DNA of 64,000 nt from Amphiura filiformis. Taxonomy: Eukaryota > Echinodermata > Ophiuroidea > Amphilepidida > Amphiuridae. Of the stretch, positions 25,286 to 40,200 are shown one piece after another. The stretch spans positions 4,555,501 through 4,619,500 of the forward strand of contig NC_092631.1 of assembly GCF_039555335.1 (NCBI RefSeq), read 5' to 3'. Numbering within the stretch: position 1 is the stretch's first letter; every line of letters begins with the position of its first letter. The position numbers and the translations under genes were made by a program. Below the pieces are notes generated by a model. It worked only from the letters and a program-made list of their open reading frames with translations, did no database searches and was not told where the DNA came from.

Positions 25286-28200
25286 TGCGACGAAAACGAA
25301 AACCCTTTTCTATTTTGAACAAATTGGGAAACAAATTTTTCCTGTACAAATGAATGCCGACCCCAAATTTCGGAAATTTCAGCACAATTTTTGGTTTTTG
25401 TATTTTCTCAAATTGAAATTTATTTACAGATTTTTGTGATTTTTTGGGTTATTTAAACATTAAAAAAAAAAATACCAACCGACCGACCGACTCTACTTGA
25501 AAGGTCCGTTCGCCGCAGAACAGGGTTTTCTCTGTCCCCCCCTTCCCCCAAAACCACCCCTCCCCTTTACACTCATAAATTAATTGTTTTTTTCTAATTT
25601 TTTTCTTCCGTGTAAAGTAAAACTTTATAAGCCGGTTGAATCAAACTAAACAAAATTGACGTATACAATTACACTATACCATGACAATAATGTGTATGAC
25701 GAGATCTAACTTACTAGCTGAATAAACCTCACCCATGCATCACATACGTGATTGTACGTCATATTGTCATATAACGTATGAGCGTGATGTATAGTATACG
25801 AGTCTTCCTCAACATCTTCCAGCCGGGATGATTAGATCATGTACAGTCATCTACGTGTTTATACTCTAAATTGTACGTCAAAGGGTGACAAAGGGTGTAC
25901 AGATTACCGATTTAGCATGGGGGACACAAAAAGGTGCTTAAAAACATATTTTGAATTTGTTTTTTGTCCATTTGCGAGTGAATGAGTAACCTAGAATTGA
26001 GGAGGTCGGGCGGGGACATCTAGCCTATTAGTTTGAGAGGGTCATTATACCGAAAAGGGCTAAAGTTATAGTTTCCTCAATTTACGTTATAATTAGAGTT
26101 AAAATTAGGGTCAGAGTTATGTTCATTGGCGGCGCTACGGGGGGCTACTTATCTTGACTCCCAAATAAATAAATTCATGACCCCTTCCTTCCGAAGAAAA
26201 TGACAGCCCCCTAAGTTCCCTACGTGCAAACATTATCAAATAACATCATCGGCAGCTACACAGTTCTGACCTTAATGCCAGTAAGAATCACATTTCGTCA
26301 TCAATATGGCCAATTGTCACGCCCATTTAGCACGGAAATAATGAAATATAACTTTTTAAATCAGATATATCTAGCTTTTCCGTCATAAATTTTTTTTTTC
26401 CGTAATGGAAGATCCAAATAAAGAGTTTATGTTTCGGGTCAAATTATTTTGCCCTTTGCAATCAATGCCACTATTTTGCAAAACGTGTGGAATTTGTGCA
26501 CATCCGGGTACCTTACATCGTTGAACACGGTATGGCGACTTGTAGATGTCACGTGCGCATTTATAAATGCGCATTTATATATATACCCGAAGTCCACTGC
26601 TAACAAGTCTACCAAAATGCAACTTTGACCGAATTTTCTCCTAAATATAAAATGGAAATGGGAACAAGTAAAAATTCAATATCTCTTGGAATAATTTTAC
26701 ATGGATTTTACTGTAGAAACCTATGGTGGTCAGCGACAACCTGCAAAGTGTGCTGAGGCTGTGGATCAACGTCTAGGCGTTGTGCTTGTGCGTAGCGCAC
26801 TATAAATCACTGCGTTGTTGTTGTTATTTTCACCGAACCCCTCTCTATATGGTCATTTCTGATGGTCGGTCGAACCCCCGGGTAAGGTGCAGGGGTAACA
26901 TTTTTATCACTAAAATGAGCGCCAGGATGGATCTACAGTTAGTTTAAGTCGTTTGGGCGTAAAGACGCGCATTTCTTTAAATGACAGATGAAAATCGTAG
27001 GAGTACATCCCCTTCACAATTCTAGGGTTAGCGGTTTATTAGTTTATAAACTCACCCTTATTTTGACTAGGGTAATGCTGGTTTATAAGATTTTCGTGAG
27101 TCCAGCTTGGAGAAGAAGACTTATTCGTATACGGAGCAGCCACTTGCGTGTTTTCTGCAGGTTTGTCTGAATCAGCACATGATGACGTATCAGTGTCTGA
27201 AGCTATTAAAATGTATTCAACATATTTGTAAAGACTTATAAAGAGGTGAGTATGTAGTTATAAATAGTTTAGGTAGATACGAAAACAATATAACATGTAT
27301 AATGTAGACCAAACATTATAGACTATAGTCTGTATATCTACCTTCAGTCAGCGGCACTAGCTTTGAAGTTCAGCGTGTGCTACGTTAGCTTAGCATCGTT
27401 TCTTGCATGTACATATCGACACTTTGATCGCGCGCGTAAAAGTCATGTACAGGCACAAAGTAAAGCTAAGCTAACGTAGAACACGCTTAACGTCAAAGCT
27501 AGTGCGCTGACTGGAGGTTTAGATTGTGATTAATCTATGTCGTCTTTACTTCAACTAGTCTCCATTGCCTGATAGAGCTAAACAGGGGGAAGATGTTTGG
27601 CATTGGGGTGTGCCCCCGGGGGTGTGCCTAGACCGACGATACGATAGGGTGAAGGCCAAGGTTATTCGAAACCTCTTACCCAAAGTATCGATGAGCTGGG
27701 CCTTCAGGCCTCTCGAACCTTCCGGTTTCTAAGCTCACAAACAGTGCTAGTTCGTTTACTGAACACTATGTTTTTATGTTTGTAAACAATAGCAGAAGCG
27801 GCTATGAGAAGTGGTAGCAGCAAAGTTTCAACAACGGAGGATTGCATGAGCAGTAGGGAAAAAACAAATGGGTTAAATTTTAAAAAGCAGTTTAAAAGTT
27901 ACCTTTTAAGCTACGTAAACAATTCATTTTGAAAGCTTTATCAGCAGAAAGAGGTCAGTAACGATTTTATTATTTCAGAAATGTCATATGCTTCTCTATG
28001 AACAGAAAATCAGTATGAACAACTCTGGATTTTCAGCAGTAACAAAGATCATAATTATTGAACATACTCGTATGATGATGATAATGAATTTAAATTTGTG
28101 AAATATGACTAACCGGTGATATCTTGATTTGAATGGGCATGAATGACATGAATAGTTTGTCCATTACTACTTTAATATGCACAACAACAATTTTACCTTC

Positions 28201-31200
28201 ATATCTGTTAACTCATCGCCCATTTGCCGTCCTTTCGAGTTGTCAAACGAATGATTGCGTAGAGTAAAGCCGCGTTTAAAGATGTTTTAGTAGGACCTAT
28301 ACTCTCTTGAACTCCAATAATGCCACAATTCTATTTATTCTACTAAGCGGAATAGTGTACTAGAAAATTCGAGACCGATCTCGAATCCTTATTTAGTGAT
28401 TTGGATTTGATGGACACTGGTAACACTTGTTGGATGTCAGTATGTATACTAATGAAATCCACGACAATGCTACACAGGCGATCGAGTATCCAGGCTAGTC
28501 GTTCGAGAAGCGAAATTAAGAACTTGGTCCCGGTTGAGCTCGGTTGAAGGGAAAACATATCTAAAATACCGTAATTTATCATTAATTATAATTCTCTACG
28601 CCGAGATTACACGTAAATATTTTGCAATTGGCAATCAACCCACGTGTTGGGGTTACGCATACATGTTTGTGTAAACGGTCACACCGTGTGGAGACACACT
28701 TGGGTCCTGATAGGACCAGGCTGTGTATAACCTCATCGCGAAAATACCATATCTTCTTCTTACCCAACATCGCCATAGTACCACAGCGAGAAAAGGGAAA
28801 AGTAGTCTTAACATTTATCCCTGAGCCATGACGCTTCTGCAAATACGCTACTTATAATCTATTACTATAGGTATTAATTTACTATAATGTTATTACATTT
28901 TGTCAAGGTGTCACATTACATATCATATATATGTAAAACTTTTTTGCCACAGTACCACATTATATCGTATTATTTAAGGTTATTACATTATAGTATAATA
29001 TATTTGCCTATATCACATTATGAACATTATAAACTGATTTCAAATAAATAAATAAATAAATAAAAAACTAAACTTGTCATTCATATAAAATAATATGACA
29101 TTCATATGAGTGAGATAGTCAAGATATCATTTACATTGCTGGCAAACGTTTTAAGTATAACCTATAATACTATTTACAAATACTATTATAGGTTATACTT
29201 CATAACGTAAACTAGTAGGCTACACTTCATAAATTGTGATCTGTGCTGCAGAAGCTTAAAATTCAAACAAACCCTTATTTAATTAATGTATTTGCTTGTT
29301 GTAATATTTCACACAATATTTTCTTGCATATACCTAGTTTTGTTTTTGTTTGGAGTTCCTTAAGGATTTGTTAAGAACGATCTATCAACTACTTTTATGA
29401 TTAGTCGATCATCATTCTTGACAATTAAACCTACCTTTGTCGGATTTCTTCACCTTTTGCTTCTCTGGTTCTGTATTTAATAAGCAAAATACAACAAACA
29501 CATGAATCAGTTAATCGGTAATGTCATTTGCATAGCATTATGTGGACAATCCATGTCGTACCATGGACATGTCTTACCCACCTATAGAAATAACTCGTCT
29601 ACTAAAGTAAATTTCCTCATGCACTTAGGGACAACCTTCCTATCTGGGGGGGACAACTCGTTTCGTATTCATAGCAATTATGGTATCAGAACAATGAAGC
29701 ACCAATGGCCAATAAAATGGTTCACTTTAGCTCAACCAGAACAACCCAAACCAATAGTTATTGTCCAGTCAGAAGAAATCCATATAAATGAAGGCTTGAA
29801 GAGTGAGACCAGTGTCAGAGATATCACCAACAACACACTCCAGGAGGTTGTTCCATTTGTGAACAGCAGAGTGAATGAAACTCTTAACGTGTATGTTCTC
29901 GAGTCGTGAGTGCATAATCTATTATAGATGCACTGACAGGCTAAAAAATTATTTTGCATTATTTTTGAACTTTGCATTTAAATCTTTAGAATTTGCAAGC
30001 TACTCTAGGTAGGAAATAACGGTGAAGGACCATTTCTGATGGAACTAAATTCCACTTAGACCAGGTCTAACTTTAGACCCAGTCTAACTCTTTTGTGCAT
30101 ACGGACCTTAGTGTGACCATAATAGACCCATATAGGATTGCGTCATCAGTGTACATGTGCAATTCATTCTAACATACGCCAGCAAGTTCATCTATGAATA
30201 CGGAGAACATATGTGGACCGAGTATTGCTCCTTGGGGTACTGAATCATTGATGGGGGATGTTTCCGACATGTCTGATGATTGACACGACGGACAACTTTG
30301 AATGCCACCTGTATGTGGACAACTCACACCCCTTGAACAACTCACACAAAACCTCACACTTGAGGACAACTCACCACTTATTCTGTCCACCCTCCGAACT
30401 GGTAACTACCATTGTCGTTAAATGTCGCATTATGTTATGAGGTAAATATACCATAATGTATTATAAGATTGTCGCATTTTAATGCAATTATTTTTAACAT
30501 ACCTGACCCGTTTAGTGTTTGTGTCTTCCGTTTTGACGCTTTCTTGGAGACAGTTGGTATATCTATATAAATTAACAACAGATGATTCAAAGGTTATTCT
30601 GGTTAACTTTTATGCGGCATGAATAAAGGTTTTTCAACGATACAAATAACTGCTGCAGCTGCACGCAACAACCTGACGTCTCTGAAATCGCGGCTTCTCA
30701 TTATTACGATAGTTAAATTACAATATAATTACGGTATTACGATTTACAAGAGAAACATTGAAAGACAAAAATTCTCCTTAAAAATGAAACGTTATTGTAT
30801 TTCTGAATCAACCTTTTGAATGTTTTCATGTTTCTTCTTTGACTTGGGTTACTTTTTCAGTGGATAATACAAATAATCCTTTGTTCTTCCTAGAGACCCA
30901 TTTTGTGACTTGTGACTCGAGGTAAAAAATGAAACATGTGACTCGAGTAATATTCAGCGGTTCGAGTCATTTGGATCGAGCTAAACAATAGGCCAAAAGT
31001 CTTTACTTATCCTGCATTTTTTTGAGAATCGATATTTAACCCTCTCTGGGGTGGTGGTGGTGGTGGTGGCGGCAGCGACGTAGCCACCGGGGGAGGGGAA
31101 ATTGAGTAAAAAGAGTAGGGTGTCATTGAAATGACAAAAAATGTCACAAAAAATTAAAAATTTACAAATGGGGACGAAAATTGGCTTTGCCTCCCTACAT

Positions 31201-34200
31201 TAACATCCCGGCTACGCCACTGGGTTTTGGGAATGCTCGTAATAAAAGAGCTTGTAAGTTGTAAATATATAATAGTTAAGGAGAAGGAGAATATGATATG
31301 ATATGATATGATTTTATTAACCTGCACAACATCGCGGCCAAACGGCCGAATTGCATTATACAAGAGACAATAAACAAATATTATGAAAGAAATCAATTAC
31401 ACATAATTATAAAGCAAAAAAAGAAAAAAAGGCAACTTGGCATGGAAAAACAGCAGAGAGATGCAAAAGGGCACAATGGGAAGCCACCAGCGCACAAGCT
31501 ACTACTTCTTATTCAACAGATTAATGTAGTAGGGAATGGGGCTTACAGCAAATCTGCTTGTGCATAGGGACACCAATAAACATGCTTTACCTTGTCCTTG
31601 ATCAGCAGGATTTTGGAATGAAATCTTCGCCGCAACACTTTGCAGGTTCCTTTTAACGGCACTCGTGTGGTTCTCTCGGTCTTGACTGAGTTCTTGTAAC
31701 TTCTCACATTTTTCCTGAATCTCCTTTTTGATTTTGTCGATTTCTTTATCAGCATCAGCAACCGATTCTCTTGCATAGGGCCTGCACTTTGGCTCGACAT
31801 TTGAAAGGGGCGTGAATTCATTTTTGGATACGCCCCTATTATAATTAGGTAATACTCGACTCACACACATTCCCTATTATGTATATACATGTACCACATG
31901 TAGTAAATCTGTCTGCTTTATCTGTATTGTGCCGTTCTTAAGCAAATAGTTAAACACGATTTCATCAAACATTATAACAATAGCTCTTTTACAGTGTGCA
32001 ATCATCCCGGGCAATAATTTGGCAATAATAGAGGATGTGCGTGAAATTATTGATTGGCTCCATACAAAGGATTTGAACCGGTGTCCTTCACCGTAATCAT
32101 GGCGCAATGCAGTGCATTCAATCAAACGTTGTCGTCAACCTATTTGATCGTATAGTGCATTAAATTTGTTATGTGTGTGAGACGAGCTGTCGCGGTAGAT
32201 TGCAATAGCTTGTAATCATGCTTTTGTTGAATGAATTTGAGTACTCCGCCATATTTACGGTATGCTACGTCATAATCTAGGTGATTATTTGCATTGGATG
32301 TCTTGAATACGCTGGCAAAGTTGTGTAATAATCGGACTAATGCTATAACAGTAGGTGAATACAAGTATTGAATATAGGCCTATCGCGTTGCAAAGCCCAA
32401 TTCAGTGATCCCAGCGAAAGTGAAAAAAAAAATCAAATTGTTACTTTTATACAAATTTTTAATGAAAAAAATTGGCAAAAAACCCAAGAAAACGGCAGTA
32501 TCGACGAAGTTGAAGCCTCATTCAAATAGGCCTACATGTAGCTAATTTATATACTGTCTGTAATTACAGATTCACGTAAATGCATTATTTTTGTCTTCTT
32601 TTGTGGCGAGTGACAAAAAAAGAATTCAAAAGATAACATCTGCCCCAACAATCCCAAGCAATTGTCTGAAACTGCTTTTCGGATGATGTATCATAAGAAC
32701 TCAGTCGTCAAATGATGATAGTCATATAATGACCAAAAGATTATTACTGACTACTATATCATTGAAGACTGAGTTCCGCAGTACAAAATCTGAATTTTGA
32801 TGATTTTTACGATCGTCCAGATGAAAAAATCACTCCTCTCCTTACCTTGGCAATATGAATCAAAGAAAAATAAAGAAAAAAATAAATAAAACAAGAAAAA
32901 AAAGACAAAGAAAAGAAACAATAAAAGAAAAACATATATGAAAAGTTCGAACAATATTTGGTTTATAAAATTAATGTGACCGTGATGAGGCTCGAACTCA
33001 CCACCTTCCGATTTAAAGTTCGAAGCGCTCGTGAACAAAATTCTGATGCCTTACCAAGTGAGCTGTGCTCCTGAGATACGAAATAAAAATAAAATAATGC
33101 ACTGTATACCCGCTTGTGTCGGTAATTGATTTGCTCATATTCCATAATGGTACAGTGCAACAGAGCAAAAATGCCCATAATTTAAAAGCTATATAATTTA
33201 TGAACAATATACACTACACATAAAAATACTAATACAAGGGCATTTCAACATAAGAATCCAAACAATTAAGTATCAACATGCACAGCTTTGTCCTTATATC
33301 ACATTTGGGTTTTTAACCAAATGTTATCAAACCTCTACTGTGATTGACAGCTGCACAAGGCATCTCTTTGATAGCTGATAATGGCCATCCATTCAGCAAG
33401 TGGCTACTAACTGACCTTGACAGGCTTGAATGAGCACTGTCATCTGCTACAAAACCATCACACTCTAGGTTTGACAATGGAGTGAAAGACTATTATTATT
33501 GATTAGGCGCGGATTTTAAAAGTACAGCTCCTATGCGTGTATAGCAAAAAATTGGAATAGAATGTTTGGAGTCATGTAACTAAGATACTAAATGCATTCT
33601 GCAAAATGTGCTTTATCTGACCAATTTATAAAGCATTTCATTAGCTTTAATTTGACACATTGTTTGACATGTTTGGAATTATGGTAAATCATTAAATAAA
33701 ATATTTATTAATTAATCAATTATGTCAATTAATTAAAAATTTAATGCAAATATGCATATTTTCTCTGACAGAATTGTAGGATTTGACAAGAGCCATTTTT
33801 CTTTAAGTTTGATTCTTATAACATACCGGTATCGTATTGCGTCCCATTATAGTTACAGAAAAAATACGCGTGCAGGACACACATACGCACACCTACACAC
33901 ACACACCCAAAGGATCGTACCGTTTTACAATCGTATAACATTCTTTGGCGCTAGTAGTAGTAGTAGTAAATTCCAATTTTCTTTGCTTTACCTCACTTGT
34001 TCTGCTCAAAATTAAAAGGGGACATATCTGACAGTAAAAGCTTACATTTTATGGAAATTATGTTTAACTATTTGTTTAAACAGCACAAAACAGATAAAGC
34101 AAAATTACTATACATAGGACTATACATGTATGGTATGCCAGGGACTGTTTAAGAATATATCATTAGATTTATGATATTTACTTCGAGGACTGTTATATAT

Positions 34201-37200
34201 CAAAAATGTGAAAAATATCAAATTTTAATAATTTGTCATAAAATTTGTATTATATCATAAATTTCAATGAAATTTATTTGATATCAGAAAGACATTCTTC
34301 GTATTCAGAATGCAATTCGATATGTCTGATGTGCTCTCATGTCCCACAAAAAATACTATCGAAACGCTCAAAACGCTCATTCCAGATCCCTTAAAGTCAT
34401 AATGTACGATCTTATAATATGAATTTGGTTAATTTTTTCAAACCTGATTTTTAGCATATTTGTAATGTTTACAACTTGCACCTAAATGGAATCAGCCAAA
34501 TTGCTTGTGTTTGTAGCTAAATAGATAATAATAATTTTTTTCATCCCGACGATCGTAAAAATCATCAAAATTCAGATTTTGGATACTAGACTGCGGAACT
34601 CGGTCTTCAATGATAGTCAGTAATTTTTATATTTTGGACATTACTATGACTATCATTTGAGGACCGAGTTCTTATGATCCGAGGAGCAGTTTCAGACAAT
34701 TGCTTGGGATTATTGGGGCAGAGGTTATCTTTTGAATTCTTTCATGACCACTGAAGCATAGTCAAACCTGTCAAGGACACTCGGCGTGAATTGAAAGACC
34801 ATGTCACTCGCCACAAAATAATGTCAAAGGTCATAAAACACCAATTTGGTCATTTGGTGTCTTCTGCTAAATAAAGGCCTTATATGGCTGATTTTGTACC
34901 TTTCGTCATTGTCATATATGTGCTAACAAAGCTTGCTAGTGCAGTGGTTCAGCCGAAAGTCGTGTGTCTAAGGCAAAAAATAATGCATTTACGTGAGTCT
35001 GTAATTTATATACCGGTACTGACAGTATATAAATTAGCTACATGTATTTGAATGGGGCTTCAACTTCGTCAATACTGTCGTTTTCCTGTTTTGTTTTTTG
35101 CCATTTGTTTTCATTAAACAAATTTATAAACGTAACAATTTGATTTTTTTTTTTTTTTTTCGCTGGGATCACTGAATGGGACTTTGTAGCGCGGATTATT
35201 CAAAACTTTTTTTTACCTACTGCTATATATATAGTATTAATCCGATTATTACATAACTTTGCCAGCGTATTCAAGACATAGGTTATGTAAGGGATAAACT
35301 GTACATGGGTATAGAGGCCCTGCATGCTTTTATTGATTGGCTCCAAACAAAGGATTTGAAAAGTGTCCTTCACCGTAATAACGGCGCAGTAGCCTACAGT
35401 CCATTCAATCAAATGTTGTCAGTGTGCGAGACGAACGATGTATAAATCTGGAGGTCACATCATCACTTATCATGCTTATTGTAAAAAGTTTGTCCAATGC
35501 ATATACTGTGTGTAGGCCTATTGTTCCCGGGTATTGTCAATGCAATCAAGCAAACAGGTATTATATTTTGAAAAGGCCGCTATAGTATATTCACATGGGT
35601 GTCTTGAATGGCCAATCATATGGGACATAATCAAATTGCAGTGACTGCTTCCTTTGTTACCACATGTCAGTCATCTTGTGATTATTGGACCATGTAAACC
35701 TGCAAAAAACGAGCCAAAGTGCAGGCCCTATGCCTGCGTTAGGAACTGGACTAGTGACGTGGGTACCGGTGGACGATCTATTGGTTTGCTTGTCTCAGCC
35801 TCAGTTGTTGCTTCGGCGCTCTGGGTAGCAGCCGCTTGCTTTCCTGTGTCTGCGGAGACATTTTGAAGATATCATATTATCAGATAATATCACATAATTA
35901 TGTGCAATATAAATAATGAGCCCAAACGGCGTGCCACCTGCTTGCCCCTTCGGCCTGCCAAAAAATCTTGTGCTACCCTCTTTGCACATGCCAAATATGT
36001 TGGGTGCCAATTTGCGAACCTTAAATAGCGTCGCAAGCAGGAAATTTTGCATATTTGAACGTTTCTATAGTGTTTTCCTTTTTAGAGCATGCTATTTAAA
36101 AGGTGCCCGTAAATCTGTGCGGACAATCGCTTGCTCCCCTTTTGATCTGCCAAAAATTGCTTCCCCGGCTTGCCAACACTCACCCATTTTACCCTCCAGG
36201 GCTCATAATTATTCCACAGCTCTTAGCAGGTAACTTGACCCAATTTATTTGTAGTACCAACACTAGCATTCTAACCCCCCAAACTAGCATTCTAACCCCC
36301 CAAACTAGCATTCTCCCATCTTTAATCTTTTGAGGATGGAACGCAAGAGGGGTGTTGTTAGCTTGATGGCTTATGTCCATTAAGTTACGGACGGACCAGG
36401 GTGGCCAGGAGAGGAGTGTCTCGCCCGCCTGGCTAAACACAGAGCGAAACTGATTCACATTGAAGCGCCACAACAGCACCAGGGTTAGAGCCCCTGATTA
36501 CTACAACCCGCCTGTTCAACCATTGGGCCTGCACAAGACAGAGCAGAATGAAGCAACAACTCCAAAGCCAATCGGAAGATATGATGAAGTTCCTAGAGCA
36601 GGGGTTTCACCATGTCGATCCCTAATTGGAAGAGCTGCTGCAGATAAACCGAAGGAAAGAAAGGCACTTTTAACTACTAAGAGTATAACTGGAATAGGGA
36701 CATGGAATGTACGTACACTGTACCAATCAGGAAACCTTGAACTTTTACTTCACCAGCTCAATAAATTCAAATGGGAGATTATTGGAGTTTCTGAAACACA
36801 TTGGACAGAAAGTGGAGAATTTACAACAGAAGGATACCAAATTTTATGTTCTGGGTATACAGATATTCACAGAGCAGGAGTTGCCCTTATACTAAATAAG
36901 GTGGCACAACAATCTTTACTGGGGTACAACCCGGTATCTTCAAGATTACTCTCTGCAAGATTTAAAACTGTCACTGGAGCAATGACAGTAATTCAAGTGT
37001 ATGCTCCAAACATGGCAGACAAGGAAGAAGATGTTGACCAATTTTAAGACCACCTCCAAGTGCTAATTGACAGCACACCAGGGGGAGACATGCTGATAGT
37101 AATGGGAGATCTGAATTCAAAAGTTGGAAAAGACTGGCAGAAATGGAACACGGTGATGGGAAGATATGGATATGGTGATACCAATGCTAGAGGTGAAAAA

Positions 37201-40200
37201 CTGCTAAGTTTCTGTGCAGCCAACAATCTCCATATTACAAACACAATGTTCAAACAAGCCAAAGATTCCCGCCAATGGACACGGGAATCCCCTGATGGAA
37301 AGACTGGAAATAAAATAGACTATGTAATGTTAAACAACAAGTGGAAGACAAGCATCTCAAACTCCAGAAGTTTCCCAAGCGCAGATGTTGGTTCCGACCA
37401 CCAGCTTGTAATATCCAACCTCAGGATCAAATTCAAAAAGAAACAGAAAGCACCATTCCAGAAGCGGTATGATGTCTTTAAACTCAAAACAGACTCAGTC
37501 AAACAGGATTATGAAGTTACCATTGGAGGTAAATTTGCACTACTAATGAATCTTGATACAACAGATGTTGAAGACATATGGACGGGTGTAAAGATAGCCT
37601 TCAATGACACATCAAATGCAGTTTTAGGAAGCAAAAAATCAAACAAACAAGAACAATGGATAAGTGAAGAAGTGATACATCTCAGCGAGGAGAGAAGCAA
37701 AGTGAAACTCAAGAAACTTGAAGACCCATCTTTGAAACCTAGGTACAACTATCTCAACCGAGAGATCAAAAGGAAAACAAAGGGATGTAAAGACATGTGG
37801 ATCCAAGGACTTTGCACGAAAGTGGAGAAGGCGCACCAAGCAGCTAAGTCAAAAGAAGTCTATGCCACAATTAAAGTAATCACAAAGAAACCAACCATCA
37901 GAATGCAGACCATTAAAAGCAAAGATGGCAGAGTCTTAACAGAACAGACGGAGGTGAAAACCAGATGGAAAGAAAATTATGAAGAACTGTGTAATGAAGG
38001 ATACCCAGTAAACCTGGAAGTAACAGAAGCACTACCACAGATGCCAACGACAGACAACGAACCAGAAATAACCAAAGAGGAAGTAGCATCAGCTATAGAC
38101 AAACTTAGAGAAGGAAAGGCCCCTGGCTTTGATGCTATCCAGGCTGCATGAGAAGGAGGCACAGACATAATTCACAAACTATGCAATATAATCTGGGAAA
38201 CAGAGACATTTCCAACAGACTGGGGGAAAGCAATAATCACCCCAATATATAAAAAGAAAGACAAACTCGACTGCGGGAACTATCGTGGAATCAGCCTGCT
38301 TAGTCATATGGGTAAAATCCTAATGATTATTAGAGGAGGATTTTTAAGAGAACTGAGGAGATATTATCCGAAGCGCAGGCTGGATTTAGACCAAATCGAT
38401 CAACCGTAGACCAGCTGTTTACACTACGACAGATCACTGAAAAATACCTGGAAAAGAATAAAAACTTGTACCTATGCTACATAGACTTCTAAAAAGCATT
38501 TAATTCCATCTGGCAAGAAGGACTATGGAAAGCAATGAGGTTCTATGGATACCCACAGAAGATCATCTGCCTACTGAAATCACTGTATGAAATATCACAG
38601 AGTGCCGTGAGAGTCAATGGAGAACTGACCGACTGGTTCCACACAAAAGTTGGTGTGAGGCAAGGTTGTGTGATCTCGCCACAGCTTTTCAACATACTTC
38701 TGGAACTAGTTATATCCTCAGCACTAGAAAATGAAGATGGAGGAGCAGTTATCTCTGGCTTCAAAATAAATAATCTTAGATTGCGGATGATAATTATAGT
38801 TCTAATAGCAGAATCACCAGAAGAACTACAAACCCTGGTAAACCAAGCATACAACGAAAGCAGCAACTATGGACTCAAAATAAATATTGCCAAAACACAA
38901 GTTCAAGCCATTACCAAATATAACAACAGACTGGATATTAAAATTGGAGGAGATAAGCTGGAACAAGTAAAATCATTTGTGTATCTGGGCGGCACCATAT
39001 CTGGAGATGGGACATGTGAGGAAGATGTGAGGCACCGAATCAGCAAAGCAGTAGGTGCAGTTCAAAGTCTCCACAGCATCTGGAAAGCAAAAGACATCAA
39101 GCAAGACACCAAATTACAATTGTACCAAACACTCATCCTCTCTGTATTACTATATGGATCAGAGACCTGGACCCTCAGAAAGCAGGACGAAAACAGGCTT
39201 CTGACTTTCGAGATGGCATGCCTCCGCCGAATTGCTGGAGTCACCAGACTAGATAAAATTCGTAACCAGGCTATCCGGGAAACCCTAGGCAAAGAACACA
39301 CAGTTTTAGACACTATCTCAGAAAGAAGATTGAAGTACTTTGGCCACATTAAAAGGATGGAGACAAACAGATATCCAAAGATAACCATTGAGGATAAAAC
39401 ACATGGAACAAGACCAAGAGGAAGACCAAGTAAAAGATGGCTGGAGTGTGCTAAAGCAGATGGGCAAGCAAGAGGAATACCAACCCTAACTGGCAGGCTA
39501 ACAACCAACCGAGGCAGATGGCAGAACATTGTGAAGCAGAAGCCATCACACAGCCCACTGCTGGTGTGGACGGCATAAGTACGAAGTAAGTACCAACACT
39601 TATCATTCTTTAGCCCTTATAGTTCATTTGAGGTTGTAGTGTGACCCGTGAATTACATTTCAGTTTAAATATGCAAATCAGGTTGCTATATTTTACGATA
39701 TGCAAATGAATTTGCGGAAAGTATGAAATAAGGAAATATTTACCTTTGGGGAAGTATTTGAGTCCTTTTTTATATTCTTTCTCTTCTATGTCAACACTGA
39801 TATCAAACTTCTTGCAGAGGCGCTTGGCAAAATGTTTCTCATTGATCACCATAGTTTTCAGCATGTCCTTAACTTTCTGGCTCTTGTTAAACATTTTCCA
39901 AAGGTTTTGTAGAGCCTCTCTTGAATCATAGCGGACGACAAACACGATGCATGGCCCTGGGGTGGATCCAGAGAATATCTGCATCAATGTTCCTCCTCCT
40001 ACTTCAGCAAAGCCTTGTAACAGGTCAGTGATCAGTGTAATAGGAGACTGGATTGTATAAAAGGGATAAAGCACATTGTATTATCATTATTATGTTCTAC
40101 GAACCTAGGTGTTTCAACAATGCTATTAGCTTTTTTGTATGACGCCCTCTCCTTTTGTGTCCACCATATTTTAAAAAAGACTTTCCAGAAAACAAAGTAG

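Larger units (their letters stand above)
31776..35730. mobile_element. hAT-like element, 3.96 kb, with long inner inverted repeats
   Basis: Termini TAGGGCCTGCACTTTGGCTC at the left and the exact complement ending at 35730. Sub-terminal arms pair over hundreds of bases: about 32270-32830 with 34560-35285 (for example TTCAGTGATCCCAGCGAAA, GACGAAGTTGAAGCC, TGTCTTGAATACGCTGGCAA). The TAGGG start suggests hAT; flanking 8-mers CTCTTGCA and TGCCTGCG match only partly. No transposase ORF was found; fragments of family B (34146-34395), family D (34392-34560) and SINE-like tRNA heads are inside. It lies within a probable exon of the large gene. Confidence 0.6.

Noticed and set aside
28200-28260. Extra exon of the large gene (donor after GATATGAAG)
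   Set aside because: A donor-like site exists but no acceptor giving an in-phase exon was found upstream.
29502-29909. Functional intronic gene
   Set aside because: Only an open frame without motifs or splice signals; kept as a low-confidence ORF.
32985-33085. A genuine tRNA gene
   Set aside because: Boxes are tRNA-like, but no complete acceptor stem and anticodon arm can be folded, and an A-rich tract lies alongside as in SINEs.
36255-36320. CRISPR-like array
   Set aside because: Direct head-to-tail 22-base copies without spacers in eukaryotic DNA.
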